Origin: Dermatemys mawii
Taxonomy: Eukaryota > Chordata > Testudines > Dermatemydidae
Assembly (NCBI GenBank): GCA_007922305.1
Contig: ML677344.1
Span: 459,001 to 523,000, forward strand
Reading direction: 5' to 3'
Length of the DNA stretch: 64,000 nucleotides
Part shown: piece by piece, positions 1-10,560 of the stretch
How the letters are laid out: every line of letters starts with the position of its first letter
Position numbering within the stretch: position 1 is the first letter of the stretch
Notes under the pieces: model-generated
Told to the model about the DNA's origin: nothing
Databases searched by the model: none
The model's input: only the letters and a program-made list of their open reading frames with translations
Made by a program: the position numbers and the translations under genes

Positions 1-334
1 AGACACATGGTAAAGAGTCTCTCACAAGGCAATTGTAGAAAGGGAGAGAACTATGGCTCTGTGTCTGTAATCCAAACATCTCTGATTTTTTGAATACTCA
101 GTGATTTCCTCACATTGTTGGTTTATTTGTTTGTTTTTTGAGGGAACTAAATAGTTCCCTTCTAAATGACCAACCTCACTCTGCTCTGACTGATACGGGT
201 GTAAATCCAGAATCATTCCAGTTTTACATCAGTATGCCTGAAAGTAGATTTGGCCCAAAGATCTCCATTTGCTTTAAAAATCCCATATGTAGAAAGATCC
301 CCGATTAGCTTTAATACAAACTCCCCCAGCTCAC

Positions 335-416
335 TTGAACCCTGGCTCTGTCTTCTTCCTTCTCAGCACATGCTGAAGTCACATACAAGCTGCAGGACTG
401 GGCGAGAGTATTTATA
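335..416 (-). promoter_or_regulatory. Putative OR promoter plus 5' non-coding exon (copy A)
   Basis: On the minus strand a TATAAATA box (409-416) is followed by about 70 bp matching the modules at 21367, 31822, 45702 and 57764. It ends at a donor-like site with the gt at 333-334. Here the exon end reads CAA instead of CAG, so the donor is weakened, and the CTCCC..GGGGAG palindrome found in the other copies is not recognisable. It points leftwards out of the window and could serve a minus-strand OR gene beyond position 1. Confidence 0.55.
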
Positions 417-544
417 CACCCAAAGACACTCCCCTTCTCAGCAAGCTGTACGGGGAGCATTCATTCAGAGCCTGCTTACACAGGTAACTAGTGTTAAGTC
501 AGCTGACAGTTTTCCTTTTCAACGGACATTCTGGTCAAACACTG

Positions 545-625
545 GACACCTGGCAACAGCCCTATCATCACCTGGCAACAGCCCTGTCATCACCTGGCAA
601 CAACCCTGTCATCACCTGGCAGCCC
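545..625. repeat. Short tandem repeat, about 21-22 bp unit
   Basis: The unit cacctggcaacagccctgtcat is repeated about 3.5 times with small variations. A single unit with similar flanks lies in opposite orientation near 38440-38460, so the array expanded here. The open reading frames across it are low-complexity repeat translations, not genes. Confidence 0.8.
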
Positions 626-829
626 TGCCGCAGGCACCACCCAGTAACCTGGTGCATCTCACAGCCAACCTTCACCCCAGAACAAAGGAAGAGCTCGGGG
701 CATTGTCCAGGTGGAAACAGAGTGACACTGCCCAGCCCCAGATCCTGGTGGGCAGCAGGGCTGATACTCCAGGGAACCCAACAGCCATGGATCATGGGCT
801 GTGGCCGCTCAGAGCAGAAACAGCCATGA

Positions 830-1490
830 ACCCTCCAGCCACCTGGGAACCAAATCCTCTCAGGGCTGACCCCTTCTCCGTGCTCACCACCCAGCAGCTC
901 CACTTTGCCCTCTGCCACCAGCCGGACACACTGGTCTCCTCTAGCCCTGGGTGGGGACCATCACTGGACATCATCCCCACCGGCAGGATGGCTGGCTCCT
1001 GGCACAGGTCTCCTCATCGCTGTCCACTTCCCACTTGTATATGGCGGTGCTGGGTGTCTTGCAACTAGGAGGGGACCTGACCAGGGTGGGGGCTGTGACT
1101 CGCACTGTTCAGGGGGGAGGATGAACCTTTAAATTGTCCCTTCCATTAGTAACCTATGCAGTTTGGGGGGGCAGTGCCCCCTATAGTCCTCCAAACTCCA
1201 CCCATGCTGCCCTGGCACTGTGGGGAAAGGGCCTCAGGCAGGGGTGGGGAGCCACAGCAGAGCTATGTCATGGAGTGCCGAGGGACTATTTCTCTTTATG
1301 CCACCCCACAGGGCATCAGAAATCAGACATTTTCCAGGGAAAAATGAGACATAGGATCTCTGCAGTGATATCGATGGGTGGTTATTCCAATTGTCTGGAA
1401 TTGTTGATAAATTGTATTGTTCGTTGTTTTGTTATGAAATATTCTCAAGAGCCCAAATAACCAATGTCAGGCAGGTTTATTAATATGGCG
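830..1490 (+). repeat. Dispersed repeat block, paralogous to 38810-39480
   Basis: The block runs in the same order and orientation as 38810-39480: a 'cagctccactttgccctctgcc' region, 'aacctttaaattgt', 'aactccacccatgctgccctgg', then 'ctctgcagtgatatcgatggg' and a 'gtttattaatatggc' tail. A shorter same-strand copy is at 28420-28700 and an inverted one at 37830-38140. The tail carries GTTTATTAATATGGC, which on the minus strand is an AATAAAC polyadenylation-like signal. It may be LTR-derived; the family is not identified. Confidence 0.6.
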
Positions 1491-1689
1491 CAGGTCTGAT
1501 ACGATACCAGTCTCCAAAGAGCCATCCCGTGCAGTGATTCTGCAGTCATCTTACACTGACAGTGCACTCCTCCTGTTACTAAATGCATACTAGTATCTAT
1601 ATGATGTCTATAATACATGTTATTAATGTGATATTATCTATATGCTATCCAGCATATATTAGGCAACAAGAACAAAGGAGATAGTAAAG

Positions 1690-3123
1690 TAGAGCAAGAC
1701 TTTTTCCTGGGTATTTTATTAACATACACACACACACACAGGGAAACAATACTCTATTAGTTATTTATTGTCACATACAGACACACACACAGAGTGCTCT
1801 GCTTCATTTATCTATTGTCATTATCAGAAAGTGAACTTTGAATACTCTGTGCCTGATGTCAAGGGCTTTCCCTTCACCATCTCCCCTGGTTCTTGTCTCG
1901 CAGACAGAAAGCAGAAAACCAGGAGTCCAAAGTGTGCCAAAAGTCCCAATGTGATGTTCATTGGGGTTAGTTCCAAACAAACATGCCCATAGCTCTGCAC
2001 AGCGGCAGAGTCTGTTTTCCAGTGTCCCATCCCCAGCTCTGATGCTGCAGAGCCTTGCTTGCGTTTCCATTCCCCATTCCCCATAACCCATTCCCCCTGC
2101 TCCTCCTTAGCAAACCCAAATACACCTGCAGTGCACGCCCCTATTCACAGCCCGTACAACTTATTGTCATTTTCTGTTTTTGAGAGTTGTGAGTCTAGGG
2201 TCTTCGTCCCACCCCTTTTGTGCTCCAGGGGAGGGGTAAGGAGTGAGGTTGCGTTTTGGCCAAGGCCAGGCCTTTCTTTGGCTTGTAGTGTTTCTTATGC
2301 CTCCCTGCCCCCAATCTCCCTTGCCCCTCCTAACTGGTTGATTCGCAACATACAGTGTTTTTCTTCACTGTTCTTCACATGTATTAGCACAAGGTCCAAG
2401 TATCAAAAAGTCAACCCCAAAACTCTGTCTCAGGCTGACAAACAAGATTATATGCAAACACTGGCGATAACCCTGCTGAGGATTTTGGGAGTTTTGAAGT
2501 GCACTTTGAAGCAGATACACCTTTCCTCACCCCCCACTCTCAACCTGGTGCATTGTGCTTCTGTGTGGCAGTGTTAAACAAATGGGGACAGACTCTGAAA
2601 TGTTCACACACCACAGTAAGGCCAGACTTACCCCTCAACACACACACACAAAAAAGGTCGACACCCAAGAGTGGTGGAACATTTAGGACAGAAGAGCCCA
2701 GCACTCAGTACTTCTTCTGGGGCCTAAATGGCCCATGGTGTGTTGCTGCATCTTAGAGCTGATGGAACTTCAGGGGCAGATACAGCATTTGTTCCTGCAG
2801 CATGCATGTCCCTGGCTGTGGCTGGGTGTGTCAGTAATAAAGACCAGATGGTCCAGCAAAACAAGAGAACATGCAAGAAACCTTCACGCTCCTCTTCACA
2901 CTCCACACACGGGGCCGAGTGAGGACAAGGTCACGGCCAAGATCACCTTACAGCCAGCAGCACTAAGTTCGTGTAGGGGACAGTGTACTGCTCCCTGTGA
3001 GTCGGAGGTAGAGTTCCCATCCCAGCATACACAAAGCCCCCACAAGCATGCTGGGTAAGTTACTCAGAAAACCTCGCCTGCATCCTCTGCTTCCTGATCG
3101 CTCAGCAGCCCCCTCTGGGCAGC
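1690..3123 (-). repeat. 3' flank of OR-1 (duplicated unit with CA microsatellite)
   Basis: This sequence lies downstream of OR-1 and recurs downstream of OR-2 (8780-9597), OR-3 (25465-26060), OR-4 (28017-28400), OR-5 (35402-36070) and OR-6 (41590-42245). Landmarks are a (CA)n run at 1723-1741, an AATAAAAT motif on the gene strand beside it, and a 'tgctggctg..ggtgatcttggcc' segment near the stop codon. The motif AATAAA is a candidate poly(A) signal, about 1.4 kb past the OR-1 stop but only 0.5-0.8 kb past the stop in the other copies. OR-1's flank holds extra DNA at about 1850-2460. Confidence 0.7.
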
Positions 3124-4086
3124 CTAGAAGCGTTTCCCTCTAAACAGGAGAAGTACCCGGTAACGAATCTGTTTGGTTTTCACCCCGTACACTATGGGGT
3201 TCATCATGGGAGGAAAGAGGAGGTAGAAATTGGCCAGCAAGATGTGTACGTGCGGAGCAACATGGCGCCCAAACCTGTGTATTGTAGAGGAGAGGACCAC
3301 GGGGATGTAGAACACTAAGATGGCACAAAGATGGGAGCCACAGGTGCCAAAAGCCTTGAGCTGCTCTTCCTTGGATGCCAGGCTTAAGACAGCCCTCAGG
3401 ATCTTGACATACGATAGGGAGATGAACATCAGATCCAGTCCCACGATGAAGACAGTTACAACGATCCCATAGATGTTATTGAACCTGGTGTCAGCACAGG
3501 CCAGGTTCACAACGGCCATGTGCTCACAGTAGCAATGGGGAATGACATGGGATCCGCAGTAGGGCAGCCTTCTGACTAGGAAGGGCAGGGGGACTACAAG
3601 CAGAAAAGCTCGGGTCAAAGCTGCCAGCCCAATTTTTGCTATCACTGAATTGGTCAAGATGGTGGCATATCTCAGGGGGTTGCAGATGGCCACGTACCTG
3701 TCGAAGGCCATGGCCAGCAGCAGAGTAGACTCCAAGGTGGAGAAAGAGTGAAGGAAATACATCTGCACCAGGCAGCCATTAAAGCTGATCTCCCTGGAAT
3801 TAAACCAAAAGATACTCAGGATTTTCGGCATAGTGGTTGTGGATAAAACCAAGTCTATGACGGCCAGCATGGTGAGGAAATAGAACATGGGCTGGTGGAG
3901 GGAGGGCTCTGTCTTGATAACATACAAGAGGGTGCAGTTTCCTAGAAGGGCCACGCTGAACATTGAGAAGAAGGGGATGGAGATCCAGAGGTGCAGAGCT
4001 TCCAGCCCCGGGATGCCCGTCAGGAAGAACGCGGATGGATCAAAGCCTGAGCCGTTGGAGCCTGACAGGTTTCCCAGCAGAAGCAT
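3124..4086 (-). CDS. Olfactory receptor, class I, family 51-like (OR-1)
   Basis: Intact 320-residue seven-transmembrane odorant receptor, expected in olfactory neuron membranes and coupled to Golf (family knowledge). Visible signatures: N-glycosylation sites at N6 (NLS) and N11 (NGS); LTGIPGLE at 22-29 before TM1; GNCTLL at 49-54 in TM1; PMFYFL in TM2; MAFDRYVAIC at 126-135 ending TM3; SY at 225-226 in TM5; KAFGTCGSH at 244-252 entering TM6; PMMNPIVYG at 293-301 in TM7. The extracellular cysteines of TM3 and loop 2 are present. The IKTEPSLH loop and LFRGK tail are OR51-like. The first ATG is used; the length fits the family. The coding region is a single exon, with an acceptor-like AG at 4116 (gene strand CAG) just upstream. 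Nearest paralogue by eye: OR-2. Confidence 0.96.
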   Translation of the reverse strand: MLLLGNLSGSNGSGFDPSAFFLTGIPGLEALHLWISIPFFSMFSVALLGNCTLLYVIKTEPSLHQPMFYFLTMLAVIDLVLSTTTMPKILSIFWFNSREISFNGCLVQMYFLHSFSTLESTLLLAMAFDRYVAICNPLRYATILTNSVIAKIGLAALTRAFLLVVPLPFLVRRLPYCGSHVIPHCYCEHMAVVNLACADTRFNNIYGIVVTVFIVGLDLMFISLSYVKILRAVLSLASKEEQLKAFGTCGSHLCAILVFYIPVVLSSTIHRFGRHVAPHVHILLANFYLLFPPMMNPIVYGVKTKQIRYRVLLLFRGKRF

Positions 4087-4689
4087 CCTCTGGAATTTTC
4101 ACCACAGTGTCTGTCCTGTCAATAAAACATAGGAGATGGGATGAACAGACACTATACACATGTGAGATGCCGCACTGGCTTACGGGGTGCAACTCTTTTG
4201 GGAATGGATGACAAGGTCTGATACAAACATTAGTTGGGTGGTCAATATCGAGGCACCAAATTAACGAAAGCCTGGATAAAGGGGTGTAAGTACAAAGTGA
4301 CAAGATATCAGCTATGGGGGGGCTCTTGAATCTGGCAGGCAAAGACATAACAAGTTCTAGAGGCTGGAAGTTGGAGCCTCCAGAGTGGAAACTGAATAAG
4401 ATGCAGCTGGGCTATTGGAACTAGGATTGAATTAACCAGTTCACGAGAACCATCCGTGGCTCTAGTAAGTTCTCCATGTTTTGGGGTCTTTCAACAGAGA
4501 TTGGATGTTCTCAGAGAGCTGTTTTAGCTCAACTACAAGTTACTGGATTGCATATGGGAATCATCGGGTGGATTCGTTGGCGTGTGAGACATAGGAGGTC
4601 AGGCTAGATGGCCATAACGGACCCCTCTGTTCTCAAAAATCTCCCCCTCTATTATTTCAACAGGAACTGTGTCCACTTCTGTCAGGTCT

Positions 4690-5670
4690 GGAGTTAGCTT
4701 TACACACAGATCTGTGACACCAACCCTTTCCTTCAGAAGACTTTCCAATTCTCCCTGCCTGCCTTTGCATTACCTCTTGTGCTATCACGAGCGTTTCTTT
4801 CAGTGCCATCACCAGGGTACCCAAGCACTAGGGGGAGACACAATGAACTTCATACTCCACTTACAACTGCAGCTTTCAGAGTTCAAATGATTTATGTTGC
4901 TGTTTTGGAGCTTTAGGCACTTGTGCGAGAACAACCCAGAGTGGCCCTAGCCCACAAAACGTATCAAGCAAATCAGCCGAAACCAAATAGTCTAGAACTT
5001 AGCAAAACCCTTCCCTCCCTCAGAGAGCGACCCAGCCTATGACTCCCGCACTTGCCCAGGTGAGAAGCTGGGATGGTAGATACGGGTTTTGCAACATGGT
5101 CGGGTATTTCTGACCAAGGTTGAGTAGAGACTGAATTCCAAAGGAAGCACCCTGACCCCAGCCTACTCTCACTTACGCTGGGGAGTAAGGGCATGAACTC
5201 ATTGCCTTTGTTGCCAAGCTCTCTCCTCTCTCCCATCTCTATCAGTGCAGACAACACCTCCACCTCCCAGTCATTCAGGGCTACAACCTGGCAGATGTCT
5301 TTGACCCCTCTGAACTGTGTGTGCAGGGTGTGTCCAAGTCCTGCCACGTCACCCTCCATTATATCCCTAAGATCTGATCCTTCTATCTACACAACAACAA
5401 CTCCCCTCCATCATCAGCCCCACGTCATCTCCAGCCTTGGTTCCGGAAACCTCCTCCACTCTGGTCCATATGCCCTTTCTCACACCTCCAAAGCATGAAA
5501 CCCCTCCACAGGCTCTTTGTCCTCATCCTCAAGGCTCTTCCCAGCTCCATCTCCTCACTGATCTGCTCTGTTCTCGTCTTGTTTGTCCCCTCTCCCCTCC
5601 ACTCTGCCAGGGACACGCAACTCACCTGTCTGTGTCTCCCAAGTATGGAACAGCTTCCCTGAAAGGCCTG
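4690..5670. other. OR-1-specific insertion or OR-2-specific deletion, unidentified
   Basis: The paralogous OR-2 intron jumps directly from 'cttctgtcagg' (near 11168) to 'attcctgcttcac' (near 11180), whereas about 980 bp separate these anchors in OR-1. The sequence is pyrimidine-rich on the plus strand after 5400. I see no terminal repeats or known protein, so I cannot tell whether it is an insertion here or a loss in OR-2. Confidence 0.5.
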
Positions 5671-5879
5671 CTCCCAATTCCTGCTTCACACCCATCCTCA
5701 AGACCCACTCAGCCAAGGAACAATGGACCATAAGGGAGAGCTGATGTACATGTATCTAACATAACAGATGCATATAACGGTAGGAAAATATGGGCCATAT
5801 TTTCATTTGTATTTGTTTATCTCCCCTTCCATATATTACAGAGGGTTTAATGCTGATGAAGAAAAGTATCTGAGTGTGC

Positions 5880-5907
5880 ATGTGTGTGTGTGTGTGTGTG
5901 TGTGTGT
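5880..5907. repeat. (TG)n microsatellite
   Basis: An uninterrupted TG dinucleotide run. The paralogous position in the OR-2 intron (12121-12137) has a shorter run. Confidence 0.95.
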
Positions 5908-6724
5908 CTGTACAGTGCCTTGTGCATTCTGAGTTCTATCTGAAGGTCAATAATTCTCAATCTCTAGAGAATTTACAAAATCACCACACACTTCCCAATC
6001 ATTTGGTGGAGAAATTTTAACATGTGGCTCTTGGCTCCCCTTCATCATTAGCTCTAAGGGTTTTCCACCTTTGTTTGCACCCTCAAGGATCTGCCAGCAG
6101 GAATGTAGGCACGGAGGTCGCTACACACCTGATTTGTGGGAGCAGTTATTTCCAGGTGCAAATGATCCCTTCAGAAAGGAAGGGCAGGTTTTTAAAAAAA
6201 CAAGCCTCAAATGTAATCCGTGTTGTCTCTTTCACCTAAACCTCATTCCCTAACCCCTTTCAGAATTCAGGCACCTTAACACAAAGGAGCTAAGATCAAC
6301 ACTCAGGTCAAGAGAGGTGAAACATCTAAAGAGTCACTCAGCACCACAGTCTCAATCGTGGGTGTTGAAGGTATTCACCTTCACCCACGCCTGGGCACAA
6401 AGCTTGACTTTTAGGAGGTGCTGAACACCCATCAGCACCCACTGAGAACCAGGAAACTCCTTTAGGTGATATTCAGATCATTCAATCTAAACATAGACCA
6501 TGGATGCCTAGCAATAGGCGCCCACGCTGGATCAGGTGGGGCACAATTCGAATCTGTGGATGAAACAGGAAATTAAAATGTACCGCAGCAGAATTTGGAT
6601 CCGGTTTTGAACTTGCCCCAAACGTGGCTGTGTTTGGATCTGAGGTTCTGCTTCAGACCCCTTGATGGTACAGACCAGCCCAATTCCTTTGCCCACGTGC
6701 ATCAGATTCCGTGGGCGAACTCAC

Positions 6725-6827
6725 CAGAACCCCGCAGTGCTCCTTCCTCTCCTAGGGCCTCGCTCTCCCTCACCGGCTGAGTCAGCTCCACACGCTCTCC
6801 CAGCCGCCTGCCTTGGGTGGATTTATA
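6725..6827 (-). promoter_or_regulatory. Putative OR-1 promoter and 5' non-coding exon
   Basis: On the minus strand the sequence reads CTATAAATCC (TATA box at 6827-6821), then about 95 bp, then TTCTG|GTGAGT, a good vertebrate splice donor (gt at 6724-6723). An earlier alternative donor, GCCG|GTGAGG, also lies inside. The same arrangement is kept before OR-2 at 12968-13070. TATA box, short leader and donor before a single coding exon is the usual vertebrate OR gene plan. Function is inferred from position and conservation; there is no transcript evidence. Confidence 0.6.
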
Positions 6828-6928
6828 GTCACGGTGAGAGAACCTGCATCCTCCCTGCAGAGGAGTCTCGCCGTTCAGCTGGGAATCTCAGCTTCCACTT
6901 TCTCCTCCCTGCCCATCTCTGGCAGACA

Positions 6929-6938
6929 NNNNNNNNNN
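6929..6938. other. Assembly gap (10 N)
   Basis: Ten N bases. Left of the gap the sequence matches 12240-13165 of the OR-2 unit; right of it begins a CR1 fragment absent from that unit. The gap therefore sits exactly at a breakpoint, and the true distance and adjacency are unknown. Confidence 0.99.
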
Positions 6939-8510
6939 TGGAATGTGGAGGACATCATATATCTGGGCTTCAGCAAGGCTTTTCACCCAGTCCACCATGA
7001 CATTCTGATGAGTAAGCTGGAGAAATGTGGGCTTGGTGGAACTAGCATTGAGTGGATACATAATTGGCTAAACAACTGCAAACAAAAGGTAACTGTTAAT
7101 GATGTCAGATTGGAGGGCGGTATCAAGTCACGTGCCACACGGATCTATTCTGGATCTGGTCTTGTTTAACATCTTCATTGATGACGTGGATGTAGGAATG
7201 AAGAGGAGACGGATCAAATGTGCAGATGACATAGAGCTGTCAGGGGTTGAGAACACTTTGGAGGATAGAGCTAAAAGTCAGAGAGATCTTGATAAACTGG
7301 AGAACTGGGCTATAGACAGAAAAATGAAATTCAACAAAGACAAACATAAGGTGCTACACTTAGGGAAGAAAAAACAAATGCACAAATGAAGAATGAGGGA
7401 AAACTGGGCTTGGCAGCAGCACTGCTGAGAAGGATCTAGGAGCTGGGGTGTATCACAACCTCAACAGGAGTCAGCACTGCGAGACTGTTGCCAAAAAAGC
7501 AAATGCTATATTGGTTTACATTAGCAGAGACATAGCATTCAAGTCATGGGAGGTCATAGTACCGCTCTGTTCGGCACTGGCTAGGTCTCATATGGAGTTC
7601 TGTGTCCAGTTTTGGTCATCAATGTACAGGAAGGATGTAGAGAAACTGGAAAGGATCCAGAGGTGGGCAACAAAGATGACCCAAGGGATGGAATGCAAAC
7701 CACATGAGCAAAGGCTGACGGAAATGGGTATGTTTAGTTTGGAAAAGAGATTAAACAGGGACATGACAGTGGTCTTCAGATACTTGAAAGACTGCCATAA
7801 AAAAGATGGAGAAAGATTGTTCTCTCTCACCACAGGGAGCAGGACAAAAGCCAGTAGGTTCAAACTACAGCAGAGCAGATTTAGAGTAAATATCAGGAAA
7901 AACTTCCTAACAGTAAGAACAGGAGGACAATGGAGCAGACACCTCGGGAATTCGTGGAAGCTCCTTCACTGGAGGTTTTCCAAAGGAGGCTGGAGCCGTC
8001 TGTCCTGGATGATTTAGATACAAGAAACCCTATATCTCGGCAGGGGGCTAGACAAGCTGACCCCTTGGGTCACTTCTCACCCTGGGGGGTTGACGATTCT
8101 ACGACTGTCGTACAATTCCAGCTCTGCATCGCGGAGGGAAGCTCAGGACAGTATCAGCTGCTCCGGAAACCTCCCTGCAGAGACAAATGGAGCAGAAGCG
8201 GCCCAGATCCTCAGCTCAAAGTGCTCAGCTGTCCCACCCTGGAGGATCTAGTTCCTCGTTCATCTGTAACACCCACACGCCTAGCAGTCAGGAGCATGCC
8301 AGGTCCATCTGGGTGCAGCGAAGAGGGACTGACCTACCTCCCCCTGCTCTTGCTTCTAGCTGGCTTGGGGAGCTTTGGAAAGGAGCCCTGGACCCTGAGA
8401 CTTTCCAAAATCCATCCTTGGAAGCTCCTGCCAGCTGTCACAGTTCGTGTCAATAATGTCACAGACCTCCTGAGGTCCCTTCCAACCCTCATATTCTATG
8501 ATACTAATTG
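6939..8510 (+). mobile_element. CR1 LINE fragment (reverse transcriptase C-terminal half and 3' end)
   Basis: Degenerate frames match the CR1 reverse transcriptase: a LGFSKAFHPVHHDIL block at about 6965, FNIFIDDVDVG at about 7170, a CADDIEL catalytic box at about 7220, then KMKFNKDKHKVLHLG. A second frame (7448-8017) carries the post-RT CR1 tail (LERIQRWATKMTQG, SLEKRLNRDM). Frameshifts and stops separate the pieces, so it is dead. The 3' end reads 'aggtcccttccaaccctcatattctatgat' just before 8510, the usual CR1 terminus. The 5' end is hidden by the gap. Confidence 0.9.
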
Positions 8511-8665
8511 ATCCATTCCCTGACACCCATTCCCAGCATCTGGCAAACAGAGGCTAGGGACACCATTCCCGCCCATCCTGGCTAATAGCCACTGAAGGAA
8601 CTATTCTCCATGAATTTATCTAGGTCTTTTCTTAACTCATCTAGTTCTTTTTTATTAAATTTGTG
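8511..8665 (-). repeat. SINE-like fragment
   Basis: The segment 'cattcccagcatctggcaaacagaggctagggacacc' followed by 'gaatttatctaggtcttttcttaa' is the tail part of the turtle SINE also seen at 20518-20690 and, inverted, at 37050-37320. It abuts the CR1 end. Orientation is tentative. Confidence 0.55.
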
Positions 8666-8779
8666 GTTAATGTTATAGGTACTTAATGCATACAACTACT
8701 ATAGATACATATTGCAGATAAGACAGATTATGTATGTGATATATATCTATCTACTATCCAGCATATATTAGGCAACAGG

Positions 8780-9597
8780 GACAAAAGTGACAGCAAAGTA
8801 GAGCAAAACTTTTCCCTGAGTACTTTATTCACACACACACACACACACACGCACATACAATACTCTGTTTCATTTATTTATTTATCAGAATGTGAACTGT
8901 GAATACTTTGTGCCTGAGATCACTCTGGTGAGGATTTGGGGAGTTTCAAAGTGCACTTTGAGGCCAACACACCTTTCCTTGCCCCCCCTCTCTCAACCAG
9001 GTGCATTGTGCTGCTGTGTGATCCTGTTAAACCACTGGGGACAGACTCTCAAATGTCCAGACACCACAACTAAGGCCAGATTTCAAAAGAAAAAAAAAAC
9101 AAAGAAAGAAAACGTTGGGAGCCAGCAGCTTCCATGGTGGCACATTTGGGACAGAAGAGCCCAGAACTCAGCTCTTCTTCTGGGGCCTAAATGGCCCCTA
9201 GTCTGTTGCTGCATCTCAGAGGTGACTGAACTTCAGGGGCAGATACAGCATTTGTTCCTGCAGCATGCACATCCGTGGCTGTGGCTGGGTGTGTCAGTAA
9301 TAAAGGCCAGATGGTCCAGCAAAGCAAGATAATGTGCAAGGATCTTTCACACTCCCCTTTACACTCCTTCACACTCCACACACGGGGCCAAGTGAGAACA
9401 AGGTCATGGCCAAGATCACCTTCCAGCCAGCAGTGCTAACCTCGTGTGGGGGACGGTGTATTGCTCCCTGTGAGTTGGAGGTGGAGTTCCCATCGCAGTG
9501 TACACAAAGCCCCCACAGGAATTCTGTATAATTCACTCAGAAAACCTCTCCTACATCCTCTGCTTCCTGATTACTCAGCAGTCCCCTCCTGCTCAGC
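8780..9597 (-). repeat. 3' flank of OR-2 (duplicated unit)
   Basis: Matches the OR-1 3' flank: (CA)n at 8829-8850, an adjacent AATAAAGT on the gene strand, a 'ggtgcattgtgctgctgtg' segment and the 'cagcagtgctaacctcgtgtggggg' segment before the stop codon. It carries no gene. Confidence 0.7.
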
Positions 9598-10560
9598 CTA
9601 GAAGCTTTTCCCTCGGAACAGCAGAAGCGCACGGTCACGAATCTGTTTGGTTTTCACCCCGTACACGATGGGGTTCATCATGGGAGGAAAGAGGAGGTTG
9701 AAATTGGCCAGCAAGATGTGTACGTGCGGAGCAACATGGCGCCCAAACCTGTGTATTGTAGAGGAGAGGACCACAGGGATGTAGGATACTAAAATGGCAC
9801 AAAGGTGGGAGCCACAGGTGCTGAAAGCCTTGAGCTGCTCTTCCTTGGAAACCAGGCTTAAGACAGCCATCAGGATCTTGATGTATGATAGGGAGATGAA
9901 CATTAGATCCAGCCCCACAATGAAGACAGTTATGATGATCCCATAGAGATTATTGAAACTGGTGTCAGTACAGGCCAGGTTCACAACGGCCATGTGCTCA
10001 CAGTAGCAATGGGGAATGACATGGGACCCACAGTAGGGCAGCCTCCTGACGAGGAAGGGCAGGGGGACCACTAGCAGAACAGCCCGGGCCAAAGCCGCCA
10101 GCCCGATCTTTGCTATCACTGAAGTGGTCAAGATGGTGGCATATCTCAGGGGGTTGCAGATGGCCACATACCTGTCGAAGGCCATAGCCAGCAGCAAAGT
10201 AGATTCCAGGGTGGAGAACGAGTGAAGGAAAAACATCTGCACCAGGCAGGCGTTAAAGCTGATCTCCCTGGAATTAAACCAGAAGATGCTCAGGATTTTC
10301 GGCATGGTGGTTGTGGATAAAACCAGGTCGATGATGGCCAGCATGGCAAGGAAATAGAACATGGGCTGGTGGAGGGAGGGCTCTGTCTTGATAACATACA
10401 AGAGGGTGCAGTTTCCTAGAAGGGCCATGGTGAACATTGACAAGAAGGGGATGGAGATCCAGGAGTGCAGAGCTTCCATCCCTGGGATGCCCGTCAGGAA
10501 GAACACGGATGGATCAGAGCCTGAGCTGTTGGACCCTGACAGGTTGCCCAGCAGAAGCAT
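9598..10560 (-). CDS. Olfactory receptor, class I, family 51-like (OR-2)
   Basis: Intact 320-residue odorant receptor. The start is the ATG at 10560, matching OR-1. A longer frame reaches 10569 only through a TTG codon and is not credible. Signatures: NLS at 6 and NSS at 11 for glycosylation, LTGIPGMEALH, GNCTLLYVIKTEPSLH, MAFDRYVAIC, LSYIKILMAVL, KAFSTCGSHLC, PMMNPIVYG and a KTKQIRDRALLLF tail. All class I landmarks are in place with no frameshift. It is the tandem partner of OR-1 on the same strand, with matching 5' module and 3' flank. Ligand unknown. Confidence 0.96.
   Translation of the reverse strand: MLLLGNLSGSNSSGSDPSVFFLTGIPGMEALHSWISIPFLSMFTMALLGNCTLLYVIKTEPSLHQPMFYFLAMLAIIDLVLSTTTMPKILSIFWFNSREISFNACLVQMFFLHSFSTLESTLLLAMAFDRYVAICNPLRYATILTTSVIAKIGLAALARAVLLVVPLPFLVRRLPYCGSHVIPHCYCEHMAVVNLACTDTSFNNLYGIIITVFIVGLDLMFISLSYIKILMAVLSLVSKEEQLKAFSTCGSHLCAILVSYIPVVLSSTIHRFGRHVAPHVHILLANFNLLFPPMMNPIVYGVKTKQIRDRALLLFRGKSF

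Larger units (their letters stand above)
4116..6724 (-). other. Putative 5' UTR intron of OR-1
   Basis: The interval between the donor GTGAGT (6724-6719, read on the minus strand) and the acceptor-like TTTTATTGACAG ending at 4116 is about 2.6 kb. It aligns with the OR-2 intron (12967-10590) except for about 1 kb at 4690-5670 that is absent from OR-2, and about 0.75 kb in OR-2 (11335-12070) that is absent here. The inner part also holds a (TG)n run at 5880-5907. No open frame in it resembles a known protein. Confidence 0.5.

Noticed and set aside
545..625. CRISPR-like array
   Set aside because: The units are contiguous without spacers and the genome is vertebrate; it is a plain tandem repeat.
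250..1068. A 272-residue open frame on the plus strand
   Set aside because: It runs through the minus-strand promoter copy A and a 21-bp tandem repeat, starts at a non-ATG codon, and shows no domain. It is a chance frame.
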